A DNA stretch of 64,000 nucleotides. It comes from JAJRXC01 sp047639555 (GTDB taxonomy: Bacteria > Actinomycetota > Acidimicrobiia > Acidimicrobiales > Aldehydirespiratoraceae). The translations under genes and the position numbers were made by a program. The stretch lies in contig JBLIOE010000003.1 of assembly GCA_047639555.1 (NCBI GenBank), forward strand, positions 124,001 to 188,000, given 5' to 3'. Below the pieces are notes generated by a model. The model did no database searches. It was given only the letters and a program-made list of their open reading frames with translations, and was not told the DNA's origin. Shown here one piece after another: positions 50,530 through 58,842 of this stretch (positions are counted from its first letter, which is position 1; each line of letters begins with the position of its first letter).

Positions 50530-50563
50530 AGAGAGGCCCCGGGGTAAACCCCAGGGCCTCTCT
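50530..50563. terminator. Strong intrinsic terminator hairpin downstream of etfA
   Basis: A 10-bp perfect outer stem (50530-50539 with 50554-50563) encloses an inner GGGG-TAAA-CCCC stem. On the minus strand it is followed by CGTTTTCGG. It lies 30 bp after the etfA stop and most likely terminates etfBA, possibly in both directions. Confidence 0.8.
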
Positions 50564-50592
50564 ACAAATCAGGCTGACGAGTCAGCGAGTGA

Positions 50593-51558
50593 TCATTGCG
50601 CCTTGAGGGCTTCGATCAGCTTTGGCAGGACCTTGTGGACATCGCCCACGATGCCAAGGTCAGCAACGGCGAAGATCGGCGCCTCTGCATCCTTGTTGAT
50701 CGCGATGATGTTCTTGGAGCCCTTCATGCCGACCAGGTGCTGCGTCGCACCGGAAATGCCACACGCGATGTAGACCGTGGGCTTCACGACCTTGCCGGTT
50801 TGGCCTACCTGGTAGGAGTAGGGCACCCAACCAGCATCGACGATCGCACGACTTGCACCGGCGGCACCGCCGACGATCTTCGCGAGATCTTCGATCATGC
50901 TGTAGGCATCCTTCTCGCCGAGGCCACGACCGCCGGAGACCACAATGGCCGCCTCGTCGAGCTTCGGTCCGTCGGATTCTTCGGCGAAGACGGCCGTGAC
51001 CCGGGCGGTGCCGGTGGCACCAAGGTCGGGCACATCGAGATCCTCAACGTCGGCTTCAGCGCCGCCGACAGACGCCGCCACGAACGACTTTGGCCGTACG
51101 AGGAAGATGCCGGGCTTGCCGGAGGTGTTCTTCGTCTTTACGTCGACGGTGCCACCAAAGATCGGCTCGTTGCCGACCAGGCTGTCGCCATCGACCTCGA
51201 GATCAACCACGTTCGTGATGACCGGCGCATCAAGCTTGACCGAGAGACGGGCCGCAACATCGCGACCGTCCTGGGACGTGCCCAACATAAAGGCGTTGGG
51301 TCCGTCGCCATCAGCAATTGCCGCCGCGACCGCAGAGGCCACGGAGACACCCTGCATTGCGCCGTCGAGATCGCCCGTGGCGTAGACGGTCGAAGCACCG
51401 TGATCGCCGAGTTCCTCGGCATAGTCATCGCCGTCACCAGCCATGAACACCTCAACGGTGTCAGCAATTTCGCGGGCCTTGGCCAGCATTTCGAGGGTGA
51501 TGGTGGCTACGGCATCGCCGTTGGCCTCTCCAAATACCCAGATCTTTTCGAGTCCCAT
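50593..51558 (-). CDS. etfA: Electron transfer flavoprotein subunit alpha
   Basis: 321 residues from ATG 51558. The C-terminal FAD-binding domain has VSGGRGLGEKDAYSMIEDLA, YQVGQTGKVVKPTVYIACGISGATQHLVGM and NKDAEAPIFAVADLGIVGD, which together are the ETF-alpha signature. With EtfB it accepts electrons from acyl-CoA and other dehydrogenases and passes them to ETF:quinone oxidoreductase. It starts 7 bp after etfB and ends just before a strong terminator. Confidence 0.96.
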   Translation of the reverse strand: MGLEKIWVFGEANGDAVATITLEMLAKAREIADTVEVFMAGDGDDYAEELGDHGASTVYATGDLDGAMQGVSVASAVAAAIADGDGPNAFMLGTSQDGRDVAARLSVKLDAPVITNVVDLEVDGDSLVGNEPIFGGTVDVKTKNTSGKPGIFLVRPKSFVAASVGGAEADVEDLDVPDLGATGTARVTAVFAEESDGPKLDEAAIVVSGGRGLGEKDAYSMIEDLAKIVGGAAGASRAIVDAGWVPYSYQVGQTGKVVKPTVYIACGISGATQHLVGMKGSKNIIAINKDAEAPIFAVADLGIVGDVHKVLPKLIEALKAQ

Positions 51559-51565
51559 CAGTGCC

Positions 51566-52345
51566 TCACAGAACCTTGAGTTCGTCGAGGAATGCAACGA
51601 TGCGCTCGTGAGCGTCGCCTTCGTCCTCGATCACTTCGCCAGATTCACGGGCCGGAGCGTCTTCAACAGAGACGATTTCCTGTCCGCTACCGGCCCAACC
51701 AACAGAACCGGCGTCGATACCGAGGTCACTACAGGTGACTTCGTCGACCGGCTTGGACTTTGCCGCCATGATCCCCTTAAAGGACGGGTAGCGGGGCTCG
51801 ACCACACCGGCGGTCACGGAGACCAACGCGGGCAGCGGGCATTCGACATCGTCGTAGCCGGCTTCGGTCTGCCGCTTCACCTTGGCGATACCGCCATCGA
51901 TAGAGACGGACTTGGCGAACGTGACCGACGGGAGGCCGAGGAGCTCGGCCACCATCTCGGGCACAGTGCCGGTGTAGCCGTCGGACGACTCAGTGGCCGT
52001 CAGCACGAGATCGGGTTCGGAACGAGCGATCGCGGCGGCAAGGACCTTGGCGGTGCCAAGAGCGTCGGTGCCCTTGAGGGCATCGTCGCTTACCAGGGTC
52101 GCACTTTCGGCGCCCATCGCGAGCGCCGTGCGGAGACCGCCGACCTCATTGTTCGGAGCCATCGAGACGAGGTGAACTGAACCTTCACCTGCGGTATCGA
52201 CGAGCTGGAGAGCCATTTCGACCCCGTAACTGTCCGACTCGTCCAGGATGAGCTTCTGATCTCGCTTGAGCGTCTTGCTCTCGGGATCAAGCGCACCTGG
52301 ATCGGCCGGGTCCGGGATCTGCTTTACACAGACAACAACCTTCAT
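51566..52345 (-). CDS. etfB: Electron transfer flavoprotein subunit beta
   Basis: 259 residues from ATG 52345. MKVVVCVKQIPDPADPG at the N-terminus and VTATESSDGYTGTVPEMVAELLGLP in the middle are the ETF-beta hallmarks, including the nucleotide (AMP) binding region. VKRQTEAGYDDVECPLPALVSVTAGVVEPRYPSFKGIMAAKSK is the conserved ETF-beta recognition segment. It forms the heterodimer with EtfA encoded next. It is divergent from the lipid kinase gene with less than 40 bp between the starts. Confidence 0.96.
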   Translation of the reverse strand: MKVVVCVKQIPDPADPGALDPESKTLKRDQKLILDESDSYGVEMALQLVDTAGEGSVHLVSMAPNNEVGGLRTALAMGAESATLVSDDALKGTDALGTAKVLAAAIARSEPDLVLTATESSDGYTGTVPEMVAELLGLPSVTFAKSVSIDGGIAKVKRQTEAGYDDVECPLPALVSVTAGVVEPRYPSFKGIMAAKSKPVDEVTCSDLGIDAGSVGWAGSGQEIVSVEDAPARESGEVIEDEGDAHERIVAFLDELKVL

Positions 52346-52382
52346 AAGACAAGAAGTGTGCCATCCATGCCGTGGAATGCCT

Positions 52383-53333
52383 ATGCCGGAGAACCAGATA
52401 GTTTTGATGATCTTGCGCATCCTCTTCATCGTGAACTCTGTCGCCTCCTCTGTTACGGCTCGTCGTAGAGTCGTAATTCACAAGGCACTCTCGGCTGACC
52501 ACGACGTCACCCTCGCCGAGACGAGCCGCCGCGGCCATGCCACGCGACTCGCCCAGAGTGCCGCCCGTGAGAGCTACGACATGGTCGTTGTACTGGGCGG
52601 CGACGGCACAATAAACGAGGCCGCCAACGGACTCGCCGGATCGAACACCGCTCTGGCGACACTCCCGGGCGGGTCGACCAACGTTTTCGCTCGTATTCTC
52701 GGCCTACCTGACGACTCTGTCGATGCCGTCGTGGTGTTGCTCGAAGCAATCGACGCCGGCTCGATCAAGAAGATCGGGCTCGGTGCCGTCGAGGGTCGCT
52801 ATTTCCTCTTCCACTGTGGAGTCGGGTTCGACGCCGCGGTCGTCGAGCAGGTGGAGCGCCGGGGCCCGTGGAAGCGCTGGGCCGGCCACCCGTTGTTCGT
52901 GTATTCGGCCATCGATACCTGGCTCCGCCGGATAGATCGCAAGAATCCACCGCTCCGAGTGATCGATGCCCACGGCCACGAGATCACAAAGGGGTTCTTC
53001 ACCATCGTGATGAACGCCAACCCCTACACATTCCTCGGTAATCGGCCGTTCGACATCGTGCCCGACCTCACGCTCAACGATCCGCTCGCCGTCGTGACCC
53101 TCGAAGAGATCCGGCTCCGCAGCCTCGGCCCGATCGCCGCCGCGGCCGTTGGATTTGGCGAAATCACCAAGCGCAAGAACATCGACATTCGCACCGACGT
53201 CCGTTCGGTCGTTGTGGAGTCTGACCCGCCGGCGCCCTATCAGGTCGACGGCGATCACCTCGGCGCCAGCAAACGACTTCGCTTCACCTGGACCCCCGAT
53301 CACCTCTCGCTGGTGATCCCGGTGGAGACCTAG
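52383..53333 (+). CDS. Diacylglycerol/lipid kinase family protein
   Basis: 316 residues from ATG 52383, which has GGA 6-9 bases upstream. ATG 52377 and ATG 52407 are alternatives. The DAGK catalytic motif is VVVLGGDGTINEAANGL, with LPGGSTNVFARILG following, the layout of YegS/DgkB enzymes. FHCGVGFDAAVVEQV and YQVDGDHLGAS are conserved C-terminal elements. It phosphorylates a lipid such as diacylglycerol or a sphingoid or glycolipid alcohol at the membrane. The true substrate is unknown. Confidence 0.87.
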   Translation: MPENQIVLMILRILFIVNSVASSVTARRRVVIHKALSADHDVTLAETSRRGHATRLAQSAARESYDMVVVLGGDGTINEAANGLAGSNTALATLPGGSTNVFARILGLPDDSVDAVVVLLEAIDAGSIKKIGLGAVEGRYFLFHCGVGFDAAVVEQVERRGPWKRWAGHPLFVYSAIDTWLRRIDRKNPPLRVIDAHGHEITKGFFTIVMNANPYTFLGNRPFDIVPDLTLNDPLAVVTLEEIRLRSLGPIAAAAVGFGEITKRKNIDIRTDVRSVVVESDPPAPYQVDGDHLGASKRLRFTWTPDHLSLVIPVET

Positions 53334-53345
53334 CGAAGGCCGCGA

Positions 53346-54029
53346 CTAACCCGCGAGAACCCGGCAGACGACGTCGGGGACGTTGGTGCAGATGCCATCG
53401 ACGCCTATCTCGATCAATGCGGCCATGCGGTCGGGATCGTCAACCGTCCAGACATTCACTTGCAGGCCCGCCTCATGCGCCCGACGCACCATCGCGGTGT
53501 CGACCAGCGCGTCGTAGGGGTGAATTGCGGTCATCTCATGCGCCACCGCTCGTTCGATCGCCGCAACCGGGTCCATGACCTGAAAAAAAAGCCAGGCGCA
53601 GGGCAGCGACGGATCGACACGATGCATTCGGTCGACGCTGTCCATGTTGAACGACGAGATGAGCGTCCGCTCCGGTCCGAGATAGGCCTGCGCGAGGCCC
53701 GCTACTGCATCAACGACCGCGTGGTCGGCGTCGTAGTCCGGGTCCTCGGGAAGATTCTTGATCTCGATGTTGACACCCATTCCCTCGCACGCCTCCAGCG
53801 CCTCTGCGAGCGACGGCACGTCGTCGGGGAGTTCGTCGCAGGTGAGATCGAGGATGAGGCGGCCATCGGCGAGATGGGCATCGTGATGGACCACGACAAC
53901 GCCGTCAGCCGAGAGCCGGGCATCAAGCTCGACCCATGTCGCTCCAAGTTCTCGAGCGAGGGCGAATGCCTCGACAGTATTTTCCTTGGAAGCCGCACTG
54001 GCTCCACGGTGAGCAATCACAGAGGTCAC
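53346..54029 (-). CDS. Glycerophosphodiester phosphodiesterase
   Basis: 227 residues from GTG 54029. The catalytic start SVIAHRGASAASKENTVEAF (HRG, and E-N-T), the metal-binding WVELDARLSADGVVVVHHDAHL (E-x-D ... H-D) and LEACEGMGVNIEIKN are all intact, as is the C-terminal VNVWTVDDPDRMAALIEIGVDGICTNVP. It cleaves glycerophosphodiesters to glycerol-3-phosphate and alcohol. No signal peptide is present, so it is cytoplasmic. Its start faces the whiB promoter region. Confidence 0.92.
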   Translation of the reverse strand: MTSVIAHRGASAASKENTVEAFALARELGATWVELDARLSADGVVVVHHDAHLADGRLILDLTCDELPDDVPSLAEALEACEGMGVNIEIKNLPEDPDYDADHAVVDAVAGLAQAYLGPERTLISSFNMDSVDRMHRVDPSLPCAWLFFQVMDPVAAIERAVAHEMTAIHPYDALVDTAMVRRAHEAGLQVNVWTVDDPDRMAALIEIGVDGICTNVPDVVCRVLAG

Positions 54030-54085
54030 GGTCGCAAGTCTCGCATTTGAGACACTCCCGCGCCTGCCTCCGGAAAAGAAAATGA

Positions 54086-54135
54086 GAACAGGTTTCAAAA
54101 AACCCTTGCGCAGAAGGAGAACCTGTTCCTATTAT
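54086..54135 (+). promoter_or_regulatory. whiB promoter with candidate operator inverted repeat
   Basis: A -35 of TTGCGC (54106-54111), an 18-bp spacer and a -10 of TATTAT (54130-54135) precede the whiB start. A perfect inverted repeat, GAACAGGTT (54086-54094) and AACCTGTTC (54120-54128), has its right arm between -35 and -10, a typical position for a repressor site. Confidence 0.55.
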
Positions 54136-54182
54136 CAAATTCAGCTTCAAGGGCCGGAGCTGAAAGTTCTTTGGGGGAACAC

Positions 54183-54458
54183 GTGACACTTACCGTCGAC
54201 GCATTTGAGACCGCCGCTGCGTGGCAAAACAAGGCAGCTTGTCGAGATACCGACCCCGCCCTGTTCTTCCCGATTGGCACCACCGGCAACGCAGTCGACC
54301 AGATCGCCTCGGCCAAAGAAGTCTGCCTGACGTGCCTGAGCCGCGATGCGTGTCTCGAATTCGCGCTCGCCACCAATCAGGACACTGGCGTCTGGGGCGG
54401 CACCTCTGAGGAAGAGCGTCGAGTGATCCGTCGCCGCCTCCGCGCCGCTCAGGTGTAA
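54183..54458 (+). CDS. WhiB-family Fe-S transcription factor
   Basis: 91 residues from GTG 54183, which has GGGGGA 4-10 bases upstream. The four Cys ligands of the 4Fe-4S cluster are present: AACRDTDPALFF, then VCLTCLSRDACLEFA (CxxCxxxxxC). The Wbl GVWGG turn and the basic C-terminal RRVIRRRLRAA helix follow. Wbl proteins occur almost only in actinobacteria and bind the primary sigma factor to control division, redox or antibiotic-response genes. Spacing resembles the WhiB1/WhiB2 group, but the exact subclass is not certain. Confidence 0.95.
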   Translation: MTLTVDAFETAAAWQNKAACRDTDPALFFPIGTTGNAVDQIASAKEVCLTCLSRDACLEFALATNQDTGVWGGTSEEERRVIRRRLRAAQV

Positions 54459-54471
54459 CTCACATCACCCG

Positions 54472-55992
54472 TTAACCGAGCGGAAGCGCCGGTCCACCCC
54501 GCGGCAACCGCACTTCCACAACCGTGCCGTACGGAGGCACCGGTTGTGCTCGCCCAAGACTGATCGAGCCGCCAAGGTCGTGGACGACGAAGGTTCGGAC
54601 GATCGTCAGTCCGAGCTTGGCGTCTCGGTCGAGGGCAAAACCCTCCGGCACGCCAATACCCGCGTCCTCCACCCGCATCTCGAACTCCTTCGTGGTGGTC
54701 GCAAGGATGACACGAACCTCGCCGCCGTCGCCATGGTCGATCGCGTTCTGCACAAGTTCGGTGAGCACCACGGCCAAGGGCATCGATACGTCACCATTCA
54801 ACTCGCCGAGGCTGCCGTCGATCGCGACCCGAACCGGACGCTCCGTCGAACCGAGACCCTCTTCGACCATCTGCACGACCCGATGGGCGACTGCGTCGAA
54901 ATCGACCACATCAGCGGTCTCTCCTGACAACGTCTCGTGCACGATGGCAATCGATCCGATTCGCCGCGCTGACTGCTCGACTGCGGCCTTCGCCTCGGCC
55001 GATTCCAGCCGTCGAACCTGCAGCCGCAGCAGCGACTGGATCGTTTGCAGATTGTTCTTCACCCGATGGTGGATCTCGCGAATTGTGGCGTCTTTTGACA
55101 CCAACAACTTGTCGCGACGCCGCACCTCAGAGATGTCGCGGAGCAGCAGCACGGCACCGCTGACGCGGCTCTGCTCGAGCAGAGGGTGACAGCGGGCAAT
55201 GACCGACACCACCTCGCCGCGTTCGAGCTCGTCGACCGTGCTGTGACGTGAGGCGAACGCCCGCCGAATGGTGGTGTCGTCAACGCCGAGTTCGGCCATG
55301 GTGCGCTCGAGCACGTTGGTGAGCACACCCAGACGATGGAGCGCCGAGATCGCATTTGGGGACGCATAGTCGATGCGCTGCTCACGGCTGAGAATCACCA
55401 GACCATCACCAACCCGCGGCTCTCGAAACTCGCCGACGCGTTCGGATCGGACGAGCGGGAAATCGCCGGCGGCAACCATCGTTGCGAATCGCTCCCACAC
55501 GTCGCGATAACGACGCTCCACCGGATTCGGGTGGCGGAGCAGGCCCGGGTCGGACTCTTTGGCCAGCACCGCTATGGCCCCATCACCCAAACGCACGGGG
55601 ATGTAGTCGATTGTCAGTCGATTGCCGATGCCGCCCACGTTCTCGTCGACCAGCGGGTCATCGACGGAAAGTAATCGCGTCGCGATGGCCCGCGGCACGA
55701 GGCCCTCGGCCCGTCGTTCCTCCAGCAGCGCTCGTTGCATCAGGGGACGCTGTTGCGCCGTCACTTCGGTACCGACGGGGTCGGTCTCATACACCGTGAG
55801 ACCCGTGACCGAACGTGTATGTCCGAGTACGACAAACGACGTGGCTGCCTGGTCGACGGGTGCGTAGAGCAGCAGATCAGAGAACGAGAGGTCGCTGAGT
55901 AGCGACCAGGCGCTCACTAGCTGCAGGCAGTGTTCGATCGCATCGTCGGCCAGCGCCGTGCGACTACGGGCGAGGTCTGCCAGTCCGGCCAT
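54472..55992 (-). CDS. PdtaS-like HisKA_2/HWE-type sensor histidine kinase
   Basis: 506 residues from ATG 55992. An N-terminal GAF-like domain (about residues 1-180) and a PAS domain (about 205-330) are typical of PdtaS. The phospho-acceptor region REIHHRVKNNLQTIQSLLRLQ carries the HisKA_2 H-box His. The HATPase domain has ELVQNAIDHGDGG (N-box) and VEDAGIGVPEGF (G1) and LTIVRTFVVHDLGGSISL. No membrane segment is seen, so it senses a cytoplasmic signal. The usual partner, an ANTAR-type PdtaR regulator, is not adjacent. Confidence 0.9.
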   Translation of the reverse strand: MAGLADLARSRTALADDAIEHCLQLVSAWSLLSDLSFSDLLLYAPVDQAATSFVVLGHTRSVTGLTVYETDPVGTEVTAQQRPLMQRALLEERRAEGLVPRAIATRLLSVDDPLVDENVGGIGNRLTIDYIPVRLGDGAIAVLAKESDPGLLRHPNPVERRYRDVWERFATMVAAGDFPLVRSERVGEFREPRVGDGLVILSREQRIDYASPNAISALHRLGVLTNVLERTMAELGVDDTTIRRAFASRHSTVDELERGEVVSVIARCHPLLEQSRVSGAVLLLRDISEVRRRDKLLVSKDATIREIHHRVKNNLQTIQSLLRLQVRRLESAEAKAAVEQSARRIGSIAIVHETLSGETADVVDFDAVAHRVVQMVEEGLGSTERPVRVAIDGSLGELNGDVSMPLAVVLTELVQNAIDHGDGGEVRVILATTTKEFEMRVEDAGIGVPEGFALDRDAKLGLTIVRTFVVHDLGGSISLGRAQPVPPYGTVVEVRLPRGGPALPLG

Positions 55993-56009
55993 TCCTCGCC
56001 TCGTTCTGT

Positions 56010-56237
56010 TCAGCCGAAGCCGATAGGGCTGCCGCCCTCGGGACCAATTTCGACGAACGCAATCTTCGCGGCCGGAATTCCGATCTCGCCACCCTTTTCG
56101 TCGGTCATCCACAGCGTGGCTGACGTGCCGTCGAGCGCGGCTTCAACCTGCGCCTTGACCGCGGCACGGTCAGTGTCGTTCGGGAGGGTCACGCCGATTT
56201 CGCGAGGATGGTCGGTGACACCAATTCGGACGTCCAC
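56010..56237 (-). CDS. DUF3107 family protein
   Basis: 75 residues. VDVRIGVTDHPREIGVTLPND at the start and EKGGEIGIPAAKIAFVEIGPEG in the second half match DUF3107, a small actinobacterial family of unknown function that is annotated as ATP-binding in some databases. It sits 17 bp before the PdtaS-like kinase gene and 15 bp after mrp on the same strand. Confidence 0.87.
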   Translation of the reverse strand: MDVRIGVTDHPREIGVTLPNDTDRAAVKAQVEAALDGTSATLWMTDEKGGEIGIPAAKIAFVEIGPEGGSPIGFG

Positions 56238-56252
56238 AGCTGTTCTCTCTCT

Positions 56253-57392
56253 TTAGTTGATCTTGAGTTCGGGGTGCGTGCGCTTCGAAGGCTTGTGTAC
56301 TTCGACCCACTCTGCCATCTGGGCGAACACAACAGACGCTTCGTTCTGCGGATCGGCCGCCATAATCGGGTTGCCCTGATCGGAACCTTCGCGCAACGGG
56401 ATGGTCATCGGCACCTGGCCGATGAGGTCGACCTCGAGCTTTTCGGCCAGGTCGGCGCCGCCGCCCGCACCAAAGAGGTAGTAGCGCTTGTCATCGTCGC
56501 CCATGAACCAAGACATGTTCTCGATCACGCCCTTCACCGAGATGTTGACCTCGTTGAACATGAAGGCGGACCGCTGAGCGACGCGCTGAGCCGCCGGGTT
56601 GGGCGTGGTGACGATGTACGCCTCGGCCGTGGGAAGGAACTGGGCCAGCGACAACGAGATGTCGCCGGTGCCGGGAGGAAGATCAACCAGCAAGAAGTCG
56701 GGCTCATCCCAGTACACATCGGTGAGGAACTGCTCGAGTGCCTTGTGGAGCATGGGCCCTCGCCAGATGACCGGCTGATCTTCACGGGCGAAGAAGCCCA
56801 TCGAGATGCAGCGAACACCGTGGGTCTCGGGCGGGATGATCATGTCGTCAATCACCGTGGGTGCCTGTTCGACGCCGAGCATGCGAGGGATTGAGAATCC
56901 CCAGACATCGGCATCAACAACCGCGACCTTGTGGCCACGCTGGGCCAGGGCAATGCCCAGATTGGCAGTAACGCTGGATTTGCCAACGCCGCCCTTGCCC
57001 GAGGCAATAAGCATGATGCGGGTGCGATTGCCCGGCGCGGAGAAAGGGATCGCTCGACCTTCGGCATGGCCGTGGGCCGGCTGCGACCCTGCGGTCGACG
57101 CCGGATCGCCGTGGAGCATCTCACGAACATTCTTCCGCTGCTCATCGGTCATGACACCAAAGTCGATCGTGACCGCGGCGACACCGTCGAGAGCTTGGAC
57201 GGCCTCGGTGACACTGCTGGTGATCTCTGCTCGCATCGGGCTGTGCTCGATGGTGAGATCGACGCCAACATCAACATGTCCGCCGTCAATAGTGGTTGAC
57301 CGGACCATGCCCAGATCGACAATGCTGCGGTTGAGTTCAGGGTCCTGCACCGGGCGCAGTGCGTTGATCACGTCGGCTTCGGTCACGCTCAT
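56253..57392 (-). CDS. mrp: Mrp/ApbC family P-loop Fe-S cluster carrier
   Basis: 379 residues from ATG 57392. An N-terminal MIP18 (DUF59) domain (about residues 1-85, LRPVQDPELNRSIVDLGMV) is fused to the P-loop NTPase with Walker A GKGGVGKSS and VDADVWGFSIPR. LLVDLPPGTGD is the second signature of the family. The CxxC that many Mrp proteins use for the cluster is absent (ENMSWFMGDDDKR), as in other actinobacterial homologues. It loads or transfers Fe-S clusters. It is divergent from the truncated regulator at 57410, with a shared short promoter region (TAGAAT at 57398-57403). Confidence 0.92.
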   Translation of the reverse strand: MSVTEADVINALRPVQDPELNRSIVDLGMVRSTTIDGGHVDVGVDLTIEHSPMRAEITSSVTEAVQALDGVAAVTIDFGVMTDEQRKNVREMLHGDPASTAGSQPAHGHAEGRAIPFSAPGNRTRIMLIASGKGGVGKSSVTANLGIALAQRGHKVAVVDADVWGFSIPRMLGVEQAPTVIDDMIIPPETHGVRCISMGFFAREDQPVIWRGPMLHKALEQFLTDVYWDEPDFLLVDLPPGTGDISLSLAQFLPTAEAYIVTTPNPAAQRVAQRSAFMFNEVNISVKGVIENMSWFMGDDDKRYYLFGAGGGADLAEKLEVDLIGQVPMTIPLREGSDQGNPIMAADPQNEASVVFAQMAEWVEVHKPSKRTHPELKIN

Positions 57393-57409
57393 ACAGCTAG
57401 AATACCGGC

Positions 57410-57886
57410 GTGGATGGAGCTTCCCCGCAGTCGGGGCTCGGCGAGCTGAGCCCAACCGAATTTGCCTCGGCCCTCACGGCCATCACCACGGCGTTTGGCG
57501 ACCCGACGCGGCGCGAGATCGACCTTCACGCCAACGTCGCCCGCCATCATCTCGACAAACTGGTGGCCGGTGGTTACCTCGAAGTTCAGGTCGCGAAACC
57601 GAGCGGTGGCGTCGGCCGGCCGTCGAAGCGATATAAGGCAACCACACCCGAGGTGCGGCTCGAAGTCGCGATTCGCCATGACGACATCCTCGTTTCGCTC
57701 CTCGGCCGGGCGATGGCCGCGTCGATCGACCCGTCAGAGACCCATCGCTCCTATCAGGGCGCCCTCCACGCGGTGGCCGACGCGCTGTCAGCCCACGGCT
57801 TCGCCGCTCGGGCCGAAGCGACCGAGGGCGACGAATACCAAATCGTGACGCAGAACTGCACCTTTGGGGATGCGGCCGTCGAGCAG
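57410..57886 (+). pseudogene. Truncated ArsR/SufR-like transcriptional regulator
   Basis: The GTG at 57410 opens a frame with a regulator-like N-terminus: LSPTEFASALTAITTAFGDPTRREI, then directly DLHANVARHHLDKLVAGGYLEV and GGVGRPSKRYKAT. In intact homologues about 20 residues (the first half of the winged helix-turn-helix) lie between GDPTRREI and NVARHHLDKL, so an in-frame internal deletion is likely. After EDEYQ..NCTFGDAAVEQ (residue 159) homology stops and the frame runs antisense through the convergent methyltransferase to 58210. The 3' Cys-rich part of the gene is lost. The gene is leaderless behind TAGAAT and is divergent from mrp, as SufR-type regulators often are from Fe-S genes. Confidence 0.65.
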
Positions 57887-58228
57887 CGGCTGAATCGCCT
57901 CGTGGAACGGGTCGTCGCGACCATCATCACCGAAGAACGTCCACCACAGCGCCAGCCATCCTCCGGGACGCAACAGTGCTGCGGCCTTCGACAGACCCTC
58001 GTCGGTCGGCACCCAGTGGAAAGCCGTTGCCGAGACCACAAAATCGAACGGGCCCTGAACGATGTCGACCTCCTCGAATGCGCCGACGATCACCTCCAGG
58101 TCGCGATTCGGGAGCGCCGACTGCAGTTCATCTGCGAGCTCAGGACCCAGCTCGACCGCGGTCACCGCGGCGCCCGCTCCGGTGAACAGAACACGCCGAC
58201 GTCGATGTAGCTCGAAATCCGGCTCCAA
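57788..58228 (-). pseudogene. Methyltransferase remnant, truncated at both ends
   Basis: 146 residues. The recognisable part is the central region of a class I SAM methyltransferase: AVTAVELGPELADEL, FDFVVSATAFHWV, AAALLRPGGWLALWW. Motif I (the D/E-x-G-x-G-x-G loop) is replaced by a short unrelated start (RVLFTGAGA), and homology at the other end stops after about residue 115, where the frame runs antisense into the regulator remnant. A whole enzyme would be about 250-280 residues. The TTG start at 58228 has no ribosome binding site. Confidence 0.6.
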
Positions 58229-58240
58229 GAACAGAGTCTG

Positions 58241-58762
58241 TCAGACGAGGGCCGACGGTCCGTCGGCTAGACGGCGCTCGTCCTCTCGACGTTCCCAGCC
58301 GACCTTCGACCAGTCTTGGTGGAGACGCCGGTCACGGCCGGTGCGACGGTTGGATCCCGTCGACGATTCGGCCTTGCCGGCGAGCAACAGATCAACACCG
58401 CCGAGCTCGGTCACCAGCTCGCTGAGCCGGCTCCTTGCCACGACGGCGAAGGCACCACTGGTTCCCAAATCACGAGGTTTCCAGTCCTCGCTTACCACCA
58501 GGAGTGCCAGGGTCGTGGGGCTCGCGGCACGCAGGCCGGGAATTGACTCCCAACCGCTCGGGCCGATGAGGTCGTTGTCGACGACGACCACTTCCGGCTC
58601 GAAGTGTCGAAGAAGATGCTCGCCGTTCACCGCGGTATCGGCCACGCCGACGACGCCATATCCGGCGGTTTCAACCACGCTCTCGAGCAGTTCTAGTCGA
58701 GGCGATAGAATAACCGCGTTGCGGTTTACAGCTTCGGGTCCCACACCCATCACACTCCTCAT
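58241..58762 (-). CDS. Receiver-like domain protein, degenerate
   Basis: 173 residues from ATG 58762 (ATG 58750 possible). The first 125 residues have the alternating beta/alpha pattern of a response-regulator receiver (NAVILSPRLELLESVVETAG, EVVVVDNDLIGPSG, LALLVVSEDW). An Asp is present at the expected phosphorylation site, but the conserved Lys after beta-5 is replaced (VVARSRLSEL) and the paired acidic residues near the N-terminus are missing. The last 45 residues are charged and Arg-rich with no output domain. It may be a pseudo-receiver. It is the gene next to the methyltransferase remnant. Confidence 0.55.
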   Translation of the reverse strand: MRSVMGVGPEAVNRNAVILSPRLELLESVVETAGYGVVGVADTAVNGEHLLRHFEPEVVVVDNDLIGPSGWESIPGLRAASPTTLALLVVSEDWKPRDLGTSGAFAVVARSRLSELVTELGGVDLLLAGKAESSTGSNRRTGRDRRLHQDWSKVGWERREDERRLADGPSALV

Positions 58763-58842
58763 CCAACAACCACCATTGCTAGTTGCCGCCTGGTGTCCCC
58801 CGCATGGGCCAAACAGCCCATTTCCCCTACACTTCACCGCTG

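Larger units (their letters stand above)
50241..50592. other. AT-rich 352-bp convergent intergenic region
   Basis: No gene is visible. The stretch 50325-50430 is unusually AT-rich compared with its surroundings. It contains two DnaA-box-like sites, a -10-like TATGTT (50415-50420), a 13-bp hairpin at 50433-50464 and a strong terminator hairpin at 50530-50563. Such content is unexpected between two convergent genes. Confidence 0.6.

Noticed and set aside
54086..54128. LexA (SOS) box
   Set aside because: The GAAC and GTTC halves are two bases apart instead of four, so it does not match the Gram-positive consensus.
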